Of a stretch of 37,068 bases of DNA, positions 22,171 to 32,200 are shown one piece after another. How positions within the stretch are numbered: the stretch's first letter is position 1; each line of letters begins with the position of its first letter. The position numbers and the translations under genes are program-made. This DNA is from Rhodospirillaceae bacterium. GTDB taxonomy: Bacteria; Pseudomonadota; Alphaproteobacteria; SHVZ01. The notes under the pieces are model-generated. The model was given only the letters and a program-made list of their open reading frames with translations. It ran no database searches and was not told the origin of the DNA. The DNA lies in NCBI GenBank assembly GCA_016792585.1, contig JAEULB010000209.1, positions 1 to 37,068 of the forward strand. Direction: 5' to 3'.

Positions 22171-23192
22171 ACGGCCTTGGTCGTCGAGCGGCGGAAGACG
22201 GCCTCGGCGACGCCGATCGTGGCGATGATCGACTGCCCGACATTGCCGCCTTCGTCGAAGATCCGATGCGCGATTGACGAGCCCAGCGCGGTCACGTGCG
22301 TCAGGAGGAAGCGCGAGAGCCGGTCGGAGATCTCGTAGGCGCCTGAGGTGTAGTGGTGAAGCGAGGTCGAGATCGCCGCCATCAGCGTGAAGCCGGCGGT
22401 GCTGGTGTCGTTGGCGATCTGCAGGGCAGTCCCGTTCATGCGCCGGAGCGTGTCGCCGGTGCCGCCGCCGCGCACGAGGGCGTCGCTTTCGACCTTCAGC
22501 GCCGAGTGCCTCTCCGAGACCTTGGCCAGCACGCGCTCGCGCACCAGCGGGATGTTGTGCATCGCCGGGCGCAGATGCGAGCGCAGCAGGTAGTCGCGGA
22601 AGACCTCGGGCCCGGCACGCGACAGGCGGAGTTTCAGGTAGTCGAAGACGACGACCACGGCGTCCTTGTCGATCGTATAGCTGGACGGGTCGTCGACGAT
22701 CTGGGTGTCGCCGGAGCGCTGGCTGCGCTGGTCGATCTTGATCGGCCGCTTGGAGACGCGCCGGTCGGGGCCGACATAGGCCGGGCTGACGATGAAGTTC
22801 GGGTAGGCGCTGGCCGCCTCGTCGACGATCTGGGTGACGCGGCTCGTGTTGAACGGCTTCTGCATCACCAGATGCGCGCCGGCATGGCGCGCCGCCTTTA
22901 TCGAGTCCTGAGGGAAGGCGGACGACATCAGCACGACCGGCAGGTTTGGGCGCGGGCTCGCGTCATCGGCGCGCACCCAGCGGGTGAGGCGGACGCCGGA
23001 GTCGTCGGGAAGCTGGGCGTCGACGAACATCAGGTCGAAGGCATGCTCGTCGGCGGAGAGGGCCGCCTTGGCCTCGGCGGCCGTTCCGGCAAAGGTGAAG
23101 TCGGCAGGACGCCAACCCTGCACCGAGCGCATGATGAGCTGGCGGGCGACCTGATCTGGATCGGTGACAAGGATGCGAAGCGGTGCAGCCAT
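22167..23192 (-). CDS. response regulator receiver protein with an uncharacterised C-terminal region
   Basis: This 341-residue protein has a CheY-like receiver at 1-125: acidic pocket D11 and D13, phospho-acceptor D58 (LMFVDAQLPDDSG), S90/S91 and K112 (VMQKPF). A linker holds YVGPDRR (139-145), a motif I recall from several alphaproteobacterial single-receiver proteins. The rest (about 175-341) looks alpha-helical and matches no DNA-binding, HisKA, GGDEF or EAL domain I can recognise. The ATG at 23192 is set by the receiver start; its Shine-Dalgarno is weak. No histidine kinase is adjacent. It is divergent from the threonine aldolase gene. The output function is unknown. Confidence 0.85.
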   Translation of the reverse strand: MAAPLRILVTDPDQVARQLIMRSVQGWRPADFTFAGTAAEAKAALSADEHAFDLMFVDAQLPDDSGVRLTRWVRADDASPRPNLPVVLMSSAFPQDSIKAARHAGAHLVMQKPFNTSRVTQIVDEAASAYPNFIVSPAYVGPDRRVSKRPIKIDQRSQRSGDTQIVDDPSSYTIDKDAVVVVFDYLKLRLSRAGPEVFRDYLLRSHLRPAMHNIPLVRERVLAKVSERHSALKVESDALVRGGGTGDTLRRMNGTALQIANDTSTAGFTLMAAISTSLHHYTSGAYEISDRLSRFLLTHVTALGSSIAHRIFDEGGNVGQSIIATIGVAEAVFRRSTTKAV

Positions 23193-23301
23193 GCGCTCGA
23201 AGAACCCGAACTCACCTCGGACGGTTTCCGAAGCTATGTACTTGCGGCCCGTTTGTCCATAACACTCCGCGCCGAAGCTGCCAGCCCCGGGAATGATTCT
23301 C

Positions 23302-24339
<1,038 letters not shown>

Positions 24340-24340
24340 G

Positions 24341-24988
24341 GTGGGGCGGGCACTCCTTCTCTCGCTCCTGCTGATCTTCGCGATGCCGCTCGCCGCCGAT
24401 GGCCCGGGACTGATCGCCGCCGCGGAGAAGGGCGATCTCAAGGAGGTCGAGCGACTGATCGCGGCGAAGGCCGACGTCCACGCGCGCGACGGTCGGGGCC
24501 GGACCGCGCTGCTGGCGGCGACGCATGGCGATCACGTCGAAGTCGCTCGCGCGCTGATCGCTGCCGGTGCCGATGTCAATGCCAAGGACGACATCCAGGA
24601 CAGTCCCTATCTCTATGCCGGCGCGCGCGGCCATCTTGAGATCCTGAAGCTGACGCTCGCCAACGGCGCCGATCTCAAGAGCACCAACCGCTACGGCGGC
24701 ACCGCCCTGATCCCGGCCTGCGAGCGCGGTCATGTCGAGACCGTGCGCACGCTGATCGAGGCGGGCGTGAACGTCGATCACGTCAACCGCCTCGGATGGA
24801 CCGGGCTGCTCGAGGCGATCATCCTATCGGACGGCGGTCCCCGGCATGTGGAGATCGTCCGACTGCTGCTCGAAGCAAAGACGAGCCCGAACCTCGCCGA
24901 CAAGGACGGCGTGAAGCCGCTCGCTCATGCCCGCCAGCGCGGGTATCGCGAGATCGAGCGGCTGCTGCTCGCCGCCGGGGCCAACTAA
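24341..24988 (+). CDS. secreted ankyrin repeat protein
   Basis: This 215-residue protein has an N-terminal signal peptide (about 1-19, GRALLLSLLLIFAMPLAADG) and about five or six ankyrin repeats from residue 22 on, e.g. DGRGRTALLAATHGDHVEVARALIAAGADVNAKD and the following units. It should act outside the cytoplasm as a protein-binding scaffold; periplasmic ankyrin proteins of this size occur beside catalases and other enzymes in proteobacteria. The GTG start at 24341 is one base after the threonine aldolase stop and lacks a strong Shine-Dalgarno, so coupling is likely. The partner is unknown. Confidence 0.85.
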   Translation: MGRALLLSLLLIFAMPLAADGPGLIAAAEKGDLKEVERLIAAKADVHARDGRGRTALLAATHGDHVEVARALIAAGADVNAKDDIQDSPYLYAGARGHLEILKLTLANGADLKSTNRYGGTALIPACERGHVETVRTLIEAGVNVDHVNRLGWTGLLEAIILSDGGPRHVEIVRLLLEAKTSPNLADKDGVKPLAHARQRGYREIERLLLAAGAN

Positions 24989-25003
24989 GGTCAACCTTGC
25001 TAC

Positions 25004-25031
25004 TTGTATGATGATACGACAAAGTATCGTC
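25004..25031. promoter_or_regulatory. probable operator of the TRAP transporter operon
   Basis: The near-palindrome TTGTATGATGATACGA (25004-25019) overlaps a second inverted repeat, GATGATAC (25010-25017) with GTATCGTC (25024-25031). The GTAT/ATAC half-sites resemble operators of FadR/VanR-type GntR regulators. The site lies 67-94 bases before the DctP ATG, within an AT-richer stretch that probably includes the promoter. No GntR gene is in the window. Confidence 0.5.
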
Positions 25032-25098
25032 ACGAGTTGAACGAGGCCGCTGGCAAGGCGGCAGGGTAACAGTCGTTCCTTATGGGAGGAAAACCGAG

Positions 25099-26085
25099 AT
25101 GAAGCGCACTTATCTGGTGGCGGCGGCGGCCGTCGCGGCGTTCGGGTTGGCGTGGCCGGCCACGGCGCAGGTCAAGCTCAAGTACGCGCATGTCTACGAG
25201 ACTAACGAGCCCTATCACACCGAGGCGGTGTGGGCGGCCGGCGAGATCGCCAAGCGCACCAACAACAAGTATCAGATCGATGTATTCCCGGCGTCGGCGC
25301 TCGGCAACGAGCAGCAGATCAACCAGGCGCTGCCCCTGGGCACGATCGACATGATCTATACCGGCGCCGCCTTCGCCGGCGCGACCTTCAAGCCGATCGC
25401 GATCTCGAACGCGCCCTACATGTTCCAGAGCTTCGATCACTGGAAAGCCTACTCGGAGAGCCCGCTCTTCAAGGAGCTGGCCGACGGCTACGACAAGGCG
25501 AGCGGCAACAAGATCCTGGCGCTGACCTATTACGGCGCACGCCACACCACCGCCAACAAGGCGCTCATGACGCCGGCCGACACCAAGGGCATGAAGCTCC
25601 GGGTGCCGCAGGCGCCGCTGTATCTCATGTACGCCAAGGCGATCGGCGCCAATGCGTCTCCGATCGCCTTCGCCGAGGTCTACCTGGCGCTTCAGCAGAA
25701 GACCGTCGATGGCCAGGAGAACCCGCTGCCGACGATCCAGGCGAAGAAGTTCTACGAGGTGCAGAGCCACATCAACCTGACCGAGCACATCTTCGAAAGC
25801 CTGGTCACGGTCGTCGGCGGCCCGCTGTGGAACCGCCTCACGCCGCCCGAGCGCCAGATCTTCGATGAGGTCTGGAAGCAGGCGGCGGTGCGCGCCACCT
25901 CGGCGATCCGCGACTCCGAGCAGAAGCTGCCGGACTGGTTCAAGTCCCAGGGCAAGACCGTGGTCGTGCCCGACAAGGCGGCGTTCATCGAAGCCTCCAA
26001 GCCGCTCCACAACGACGCCGCCTCCGGCGCCGGCTGGACCAAGGACCAGTACGACCGTCTCCAGGCTCTCGGCAAGAAGAGCTGA
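25099..26085 (+). CDS. dctP: TRAP transporter substrate-binding protein (DctP/TAXI-independent type)
   Basis: This 328-residue periplasmic binding protein has a signal peptide (1-23, cut after ATA). Family marks are KLKYAHVYETNEPYH at the mature start, R168 in KGMKLRVPQAPLY (the Arg that pins substrate carboxylates in DctP proteins) and the FAEVYLALQQKTVDGQENP motif (191-209). It delivers an organic acid to the QM permease encoded next. GGGAGGAAA gives a strong ribosome site. A 12-bp hairpin follows the gene and probably stabilises its message. The substrate is likely a carboxylate but is not determinable further. Confidence 0.94.
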   Translation: MKRTYLVAAAAVAAFGLAWPATAQVKLKYAHVYETNEPYHTEAVWAAGEIAKRTNNKYQIDVFPASALGNEQQINQALPLGTIDMIYTGAAFAGATFKPIAISNAPYMFQSFDHWKAYSESPLFKELADGYDKASGNKILALTYYGARHTTANKALMTPADTKGMKLRVPQAPLYLMYAKAIGANASPIAFAEVYLALQQKTVDGQENPLPTIQAKKFYEVQSHINLTEHIFESLVTVVGGPLWNRLTPPERQIFDEVWKQAAVRATSAIRDSEQKLPDWFKSQGKTVVVPDKAAFIEASKPLHNDAASGAGWTKDQYDRLQALGKKS

Positions 26086-26101
26086 TCACCGGGTGCGAGG
26101 T

Positions 26102-26131
26102 CCGGATGGCGGCTTGCCTGCCGCCATCCGG
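26102..26131 (+). repeat. intra-operon stem-loop between dctP and the small permease
   Basis: CCGGATGGCGGC (26102-26113) and its exact complement (26120-26131) form a perfect 12-bp stem with a 6-nt loop. No T tract follows. Such hairpins after binding-protein genes commonly protect the upstream mRNA from 3' exonucleases or cause partial termination, giving more binding protein than permease. Confidence 0.7.
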
Positions 26132-26158
26132 CATCGCTCATAACGACAGGGGGCGGGC

Positions 26159-26725
26159 GTGTCCCACGCACCGGCGGGAGGTCCCGATCTCGGCGAGCCG
26201 ATGATCGGGACTGCGGACGAGAACGATGTCCGGCTCTCGGACTACGGTCCCGAGGACTGGGTCGCGTTCGTGCTCTTCTGGGGCCTGGCGATCGTCGTCT
26301 TCCTGCAGTTCTTCACCCGCTACGTGCTCAACGACTCCCTGGCCTGGACCGAGGAGATCGCGCGCTACCTGCTGATCTGCGTCACCTTCATCGGCGCCGG
26401 CATGGCGGCCAGGAAGAACACGCACATCCATGTCGAGTTCTTCTACGTCTATCTGGGGCCCAGGCTCGCCTTCGCGCTGTCGACCGCGGTCGACGTGGTC
26501 CGCATCCTGTTCTTCGCCTATGCGGCCTGGCTCGGCTGGAAGGTCGCCAACGTCATGCAGTACCAGCGCATGGTGGTGATCGACTGGCCGATGAGCATCG
26601 TCTTCGGCATCGGCGCCGCCGGCTTCGCGATCCTGACGCTGCGCTCGATCCAGATCGCGATCCGCCACTGGCGGACCGGCGAAAGCGCGCTCACCCGCGT
26701 TCACACCGAGGGGCGCCACCAATGA
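26159..26725 (+). CDS. dctQ: TRAP transporter small permease (DctQ)
   Basis: This 188-residue protein has four membrane helices (about 33-53, 66-83, 106-127, 145-166) and the DctQ signature RYVLNDSLAWTEEIARYLL (54-72). It pairs with the large permease in a sodium-driven secondary transporter. The N-terminal 30 residues are hydrophilic. GTG at 26159 has AGGGGGCGGG upstream; an in-frame ATG at 26201 would shorten it by 14 residues. The end overlaps the large permease gene by four bases (ATGA). Confidence 0.9.
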   Translation: MSHAPAGGPDLGEPMIGTADENDVRLSDYGPEDWVAFVLFWGLAIVVFLQFFTRYVLNDSLAWTEEIARYLLICVTFIGAGMAARKNTHIHVEFFYVYLGPRLAFALSTAVDVVRILFFAYAAWLGWKVANVMQYQRMVVIDWPMSIVFGIGAAGFAILTLRSIQIAIRHWRTGESALTRVHTEGRHQ

Positions 26726-28002
26726 GCCTCGTTCTCATCCTGGTCTTCCTCGGGCTGCTGATCGTCGGCGTCCCGGTCGCGATCGCGCTCGGCGGCTCGT
26801 CGCTGCTGATGGTGATGGCCGAGGGCAACTCGCCGCACCTCGTCGTCGTCCACCGCATGATCGCTGGCGTCGACTCCTTCCCGCTGCTGGCGATCCCGTT
26901 CTTCATCATGGCCGGCAGCCTGATGAACTCGGGCGGCATCACCGCACGCATCTACGACTTCGCGCTTGCGCTGGTCGGCTGGCTCAAGGGCGGCCTCGGC
27001 CATGTCAACGTCGTCGGATCGGTGATCTTCGCCGGCATGTCCGGCACCGCGGTGGCGGATGCCGGCGGCCTCGGCAACATCGAGATCAAGGCGATGCGCG
27101 ACCACGGCTACGACGTCGACTTCGCCGTCGGCATCACCGGGGCGAGCTCGACCATCGGGCCGATCATCCCGCCGTCGCTGCCGATGGTGATCTACGGCGT
27201 GATGGCGAACGCCTCGATCGGCCAGCTGTTCGCTGCCGGCCTGATCCCGGGCCTGCTGATGGCGGCGACGATGATGGGCATGGTCGCCTGGTACGCGCAT
27301 GTGCGCGGGTTCCATCGCGACGCCACCTTTGCGCTCGGCCGGCTCTGGTTCACCTTCCGCCGCGCCTTCCTGCCGCTGATGACGCCTGTGCTGCTGATCG
27401 GCGGCATGACCACCGGCGTCTTCACGCCGACCGAGGCAGCGATCGCGGCGACGGCGTATGCGATGGTCCTCGGCCTGTTCGTCTACCGCACGCTGACCTG
27501 GCGCGGCCTGATCAAGGTCAGCATGGAGACGGTCGAGACCACCGCGATCATCCTGCTGATCGTCGCCGGCGCCTCGATCTTCGGCTACCTGATCACCATC
27601 ACCAAGATCACCGACAACGTCGCCGACCTGGTGCTGTCGATCACCAGCGAGCCCTGGCAGGTGCTGCTGCTGGTGAACATCTTCCTGCTGATCGTCGGCT
27701 GCTTCATGGAGACGATCGCCGCGATCACGATCCTGGTGCCGGTGCTGCTGCCCCTGATGGAGAAGATCGGCGTCGACCCGGTCCATTTCGGCCTGATCAT
27801 GGTGCTGAACCTGATGATCGGCCTTCTGACGCCGCCGGTCGGGATGGTGCTCTACATCCTGGCGCGCGTCGCCAATATCTCGTTCGAGCGTGCGACGCGC
27901 GCCTGCGCGCCGTTCCTGATTCCGCTGCTGATCACGCTCGGCTTGGTGACCTATTGGCCCGAGATGGTTCTGTGGCTGCCGACCGTCTTCTACAGATCCT
28001 AG
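26722..28002 (+). CDS. dctM: TRAP transporter large permease (DctM)
   Basis: This 426-residue permease of the DctM family probably has 12 helices. Typical stretches are PVAIALGGSSLLM near the N-terminus, MAGSLMNSGGITARI, GMSGTAVADAGGLGNIEIKAM, GASSTIGPIIPPSLPMVIYG and, near the C-terminus, NLMIGLLTPPVGMVLYI. It carries the elevator-like substrate and Na+ pathway, fed by the DctP protein. The start overlaps the small permease stop. The gene ends the operon; 139 bases then precede the efflux operon, and no intrinsic terminator was seen. Confidence 0.94.
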   Translation: MSLVLILVFLGLLIVGVPVAIALGGSSLLMVMAEGNSPHLVVVHRMIAGVDSFPLLAIPFFIMAGSLMNSGGITARIYDFALALVGWLKGGLGHVNVVGSVIFAGMSGTAVADAGGLGNIEIKAMRDHGYDVDFAVGITGASSTIGPIIPPSLPMVIYGVMANASIGQLFAAGLIPGLLMAATMMGMVAWYAHVRGFHRDATFALGRLWFTFRRAFLPLMTPVLLIGGMTTGVFTPTEAAIAATAYAMVLGLFVYRTLTWRGLIKVSMETVETTAIILLIVAGASIFGYLITITKITDNVADLVLSITSEPWQVLLLVNIFLLIVGCFMETIAAITILVPVLLPLMEKIGVDPVHFGLIMVLNLMIGLLTPPVGMVLYILARVANISFERATRACAPFLIPLLITLGLVTYWPEMVLWLPTVFYRS

Positions 28003-28039
28003 GTCGCGGTGATTTTAGATATTTATCGTAGGTACTGTT

Positions 28040-28064
28040 ACATTTCTGCTGCATTGCAAAATGT
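28040..28064. promoter_or_regulatory. inverted repeat in the AT-rich region before the RND efflux operon
   Basis: ACATTT (28040-28045) and AAATGT (28059-28064) are exact complements 13 bases apart, in the only AT-rich part of the 139-base spacer. The layout suits a TetR- or similar repressor operator over the efflux promoter. No regulator gene adjoins. The promoter itself is not clear. Confidence 0.35.
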
Positions 28065-28141
28065 GGCCGGCTCGCCCAAATAGCAGCCAATCCCCACCGG
28101 GCCGGCACTGATCGGTTCGGGTCGAACGACGAGGTTTCACG

Positions 28142-29284
28142 ATGCCTTCTCCGATCCGCCGAGCGCCGCTGGCGCTGGCCGGCTTTGCTGTCGTTGTTTT
28201 CTTCGCGATGTCGGCTTCGGCTCAGATGCCCGGCGCCGGCGGGCCGCCGCCGGTGTCGGTGGCGAAGCCGATCGTCAAGGAAATCGTCGAGTGGGACGAG
28301 TTCGTCGGCCGCTTCGAGGCGCCGCAGTCAGTCGAGGTCCGCGCCCGCGTCGCCGGATATCTCGAATCTTCGAACTTCCGCGAGGGCGCGCTGGTGAAGG
28401 AGGGCGATCTCCTCTTCGTCATCGACAAGCGCCCGTACCAGGCCGCGTTCAACCGCGCCCAGGCCGCGGTCACCTCGGCGCAGACGCGCACCACCTTCAC
28501 GCGCTCCGATCTCGAGCGGACGGAGAACCTGACCCGCAGCGGCGTCGCCGCCGAGCGAACCCTCGAGGAGAGGCGCCAGCAGGCGCAGTCGGCGGAAGCC
28601 GAGCTCGCCGGCGCTCGCGCCGCGCTCGAGCAGGCGCGCCTCGACCTGGGGTACACCGAGATCCGCGCACAGATCTCGGGCCGCATCGGCCGGCGCCTGG
28701 TGACCGAGGGCAACCTCGTCCGCGCCAACGAGACGCTGCTGACCACGATTGTCTCGCTCGATCCGATTCATCTCTACTTCGAAGTCGACGAGCGCTCTTA
28801 CCTTGCCTACCAGCGCCAGCTCGGCCAGCCGCGCACCGCGCTCGGCGAGGCCAAGACCCAGGTCTTCGTCGGCATCGGCGACGAGAAGACGCTGGATCGT
28901 CCGGGCGTGCTCGACTTCGCCGACAACCGGCTCGATTCCCGCAGCGGCACGATGCAGCTCCGTGCCGTGCTCGAGAACAAGGACCTCGTCCTGACGCCGG
29001 GCCTGTTCGGCCGCGTCCGCGTTCCCGGCACGCCCCGCTACAAGGCGGTGCTGGTGCCGGACGAGGCGATCTCCGCCGACCAGGACCGCCGCGTCGTCAT
29101 GGTCGTCGGCGACGACGGCACGGTCGCGCCCAAGGTGGTGCGCCCGGGTCCGCGCGAGGACGGCTACCGCGTCATCCGCCAGGGCCTCACCGGCGACGAG
29201 TCCATCGTCATCAACGGCCTGCAGCGGGCACGGCCCGGGACCAAGGTGACGCCGCAGATGACCCAGCTGCCGCCGTCGCGCTGA
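28142..29284 (+). CDS. RND efflux periplasmic adaptor (membrane fusion protein)
   Basis: This 380-residue adaptor of an AcrA/MexA-like tripartite pump has a signal peptide (1-27, cut after ASA) but no lipobox Cys, so unlike AcrA it is not a lipoprotein. Domains run: lipoyl halves (about 64-97 and 171-207), alpha-hairpin (98-170, heptad-rich RTENLTRSGVAAERTLEERRQQAQ), beta-barrel and membrane-proximal domain. GACGAGG lies ahead of the ATG at 28142. It bridges the RND pump encoded 10 bases downstream to an outer-membrane channel that is not encoded here. Confidence 0.92.
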   Translation: MPSPIRRAPLALAGFAVVVFFAMSASAQMPGAGGPPPVSVAKPIVKEIVEWDEFVGRFEAPQSVEVRARVAGYLESSNFREGALVKEGDLLFVIDKRPYQAAFNRAQAAVTSAQTRTTFTRSDLERTENLTRSGVAAERTLEERRQQAQSAEAELAGARAALEQARLDLGYTEIRAQISGRIGRRLVTEGNLVRANETLLTTIVSLDPIHLYFEVDERSYLAYQRQLGQPRTALGEAKTQVFVGIGDEKTLDRPGVLDFADNRLDSRSGTMQLRAVLENKDLVLTPGLFGRVRVPGTPRYKAVLVPDEAISADQDRRVVMVVGDDGTVAPKVVRPGPREDGYRVIRQGLTGDESIVINGLQRARPGTKVTPQMTQLPPSR

Positions 29285-29294
29285 GATCGCTCCC

Positions 29295-32200
29295 ATGAAG
29301 TTCGCGCATTTCTTCGTCGACCGGCCGATCTTTGCCGCCGTCATCTCGATCGCGACGGTGATCATCGGCATCATCGCATTCTTCCGGTTGCCCGTCAGCG
29401 AGTACCCGGAGATCGCGCCGCCGACGATCACGGTCCGCGCCGTCTATCCCGGCGCCGACGCCGAGACCGTGGCCGCGACCGTGGCGACGCCGATCGAGCA
29501 GGAGGTCAACGGCGTCGAGGGCATGATCTACATGTCCTCCTATTCGACGTCAGACGGCGCAATGACGCTGTCGGTGACCTTCCGCCCGGGCACCAACCTC
29601 GATACCGCCCAGGTGCTGGTGCAGAACCTGGTCAGCGTGGCGACCCCGCGCCTGCCGGAAGAGGTGCGCCGCCAGGGCGTCGTCACCCGCAAGAGCTCGC
29701 CCGACCTGATGATGGTCGTCCACATGCTGGCGACCGACGACACGCTTGACGAGCTCTACGTCTCCAACTACGCGCTGCTGCGCGTGCGCGACCAGCTCGC
29801 CCGCATCGAAGGCATCGGCGATCTGATCGTCTTCGGCGCCCGCGAATACTCGCTCCGCGTCTGGCTCAACCCGGACAAGCTTGCGGCCTACGGCATCTCG
29901 GCCGGCGAGGTGGTGCGGGCGCTTCAGGAGCAGAACGTCCAGGTCTCCGGCGGCGCGCTCGGCCTGCAGCCGAATCCCGGCGCCAACGCCTTCCAGATCA
30001 CGGTGACGACCCAGGGCCGCTTCGAGGACGTGCGGCAGTTCCGCAACGTCATCGTCCGCTCCACCTCCGACGGCCGCATCATCAAGCTGGAGGACGTGGC
30101 GCGGGTCGAGCTCGGCGCCCGGGACTACGTCACCAACAGCTACCTCAACGGCAAGCCCGCCGTCGCCATCGGCATCTTCCAGCGTCCAGGCAGCAACGCG
30201 CTCGACACCTCGGCCGCGATCCAGAAGCGCCTGGCCGAACTCAAGCGCGACTTCCCCAAAGGGCTCGACTACACGATCGTCTACAACCCGACCGACTTCA
30301 TCGCCGAGTCGATCGATGCGGTCTACGAGACGCTGATCGAGGCGATCCTGCTGGTGGCGCTGGTGGTGGTGATCTTCCTCCAGTCCTGGCGCGCCTCGCT
30401 GATCCCGATCCTGTCGATCCCGGTGTCGCTGATCGGCACCTTCGCCGTGATGGCGGCGCTCGGCGTCAGCCTCAACGTGCTGACCCTGTTCGGCCTGGTG
30501 CTGGCGATCGGCATCGTCGTCGACGACGCCATCGTCGTGGTCGAGAACATCGAGCGCAACATCCGGAACGGCATGACGCCGAGGGATGCCGCGCACGAGA
30601 CGATGGACGAGGTCGGCACCGCTGTCATCGCGATCGCCATCGTGCTGTCGGCGGTATTCATCCCGACCGCGTTCCTGCCCGGGATCTCCGGCACCTTCTA
30701 CCGGCAGTTCGCCGTCACGATCGCGGTCGCGACCGTGCTGTCTGCGATCAACTCGCTGACATTGTCGCCGGCGCTCGGCGCCATGCTGCTGAAGGCGCAC
30801 GACCCGAACCATCCGCCGAAGACGATCATCGGGCGCGCCGGCGCCGCCTTCGCCCGCGGCTTCAACCGCGCCTTCGACAAGATGGGCACCGGCTACAGCC
30901 ACACCGTCCGCCGCACGGTCGGGCGCAAGGTGCTGATGCTCGGGCTTTATGCCGGCCTCGCCGGCCTGACGGTGCTGACCGTCCAGAAGGTGCCGACCGG
31001 GTTCATCCCGGCACTCGACCGCGGTTATGCGATCATCGTCGTCCAGCTTCCCGACGGCGCATCGCTCTCGCGCACCGACGCGGTGCTGCACAAGGTCGCC
31101 GACATCGTGAAGAACACACCCGGCGTCGACGACACCGTGTCGTTGGCCGGAGTATCCCGCGCCCCCATCACCAACGCAACCAACCCGGCGGTGATCTTCG
31201 CGCGCCGCAGCCCTTTCCCCGAGCGCATCAAGGCGAAGCTGCCGGACACGGCGATCGTCGGCCAGCTGTTCGGCCGCTTGCAGGCGATACAGGAGGCCTT
31301 CGTGATCGCGATCCCGCCGCCGGCCGTGCCCGGCGTCGGCACCGGTGGCGGCTTCAAGATGCAGATCCAGGATCGCGGCGGCCACGGCACGCGCGCGCTG
31401 CTGGGTGCCGCCTACCAGATCATGGGGGCGGCGGCGCAGACGCCGGGCCTGTTTGGCGTCTTCACCACCTTCAGCGCCAACTCGCCCCAGTTCTTCCTCG
31501 AGATCGACCGCACCAAGGCGCAGATGCTGAACGTGCCGATCCCGGCGATCTTCGAGACGCTGCAGGTCAACTTGGGCTCGGCCTACGTCAACGACTTCAA
31601 CGTCTTCGGCCGCGTCTACCAGGTGCGCGCCCAGGCCGACCAGGGCTTCCGCATGGAGCCCGAGGACATCGTCGGCCTGAAGGTCAGGAGCGCCACCGGC
31701 GCGCTGGTGCCCTTGGGCACGCTGGTCAAGGTGCTGCCGTCGAGCGGTCCGGACCTCGTCCAGCGTTACAACAGCTTCCCCTCGGTGCCGATCCAGGGCA
31801 GCGGCGTCCCCGGCCTCTCCTCGTCGGTCGCGCTCGGCCTGATGGAAGGCATCGCCGAGCGTACGCTGCCGCCGGGCATGAGCTTCGAGTGGACCGAGCT
31901 GGCGCTGCAGGAGAAGCAGGTCGGCTCGGCGACGATCATCGTTTTCGCGCTCGCCATCGTCTTCGTGTTCCTGGCGCTGGCGGCGCAGTACGAGAGCTGG
32001 GTGCTGCCGTTGGCGATCATGCTGATCGTGCCGCTGAGCGCGCTCGCAGGCCTCGGCGGCATCATGCTCCGCGGCATGGACAACAACGTGCTGGTCCAGA
32101 TCGGCCTCGTCGTGCTGGTGGGATTGGCGGCGAAGAACGCGATCCTGATCGTCGAGTTCGCGAGGCAAGCCGAGCATGAAGGCAAGTCGGCGGTCGAGGC

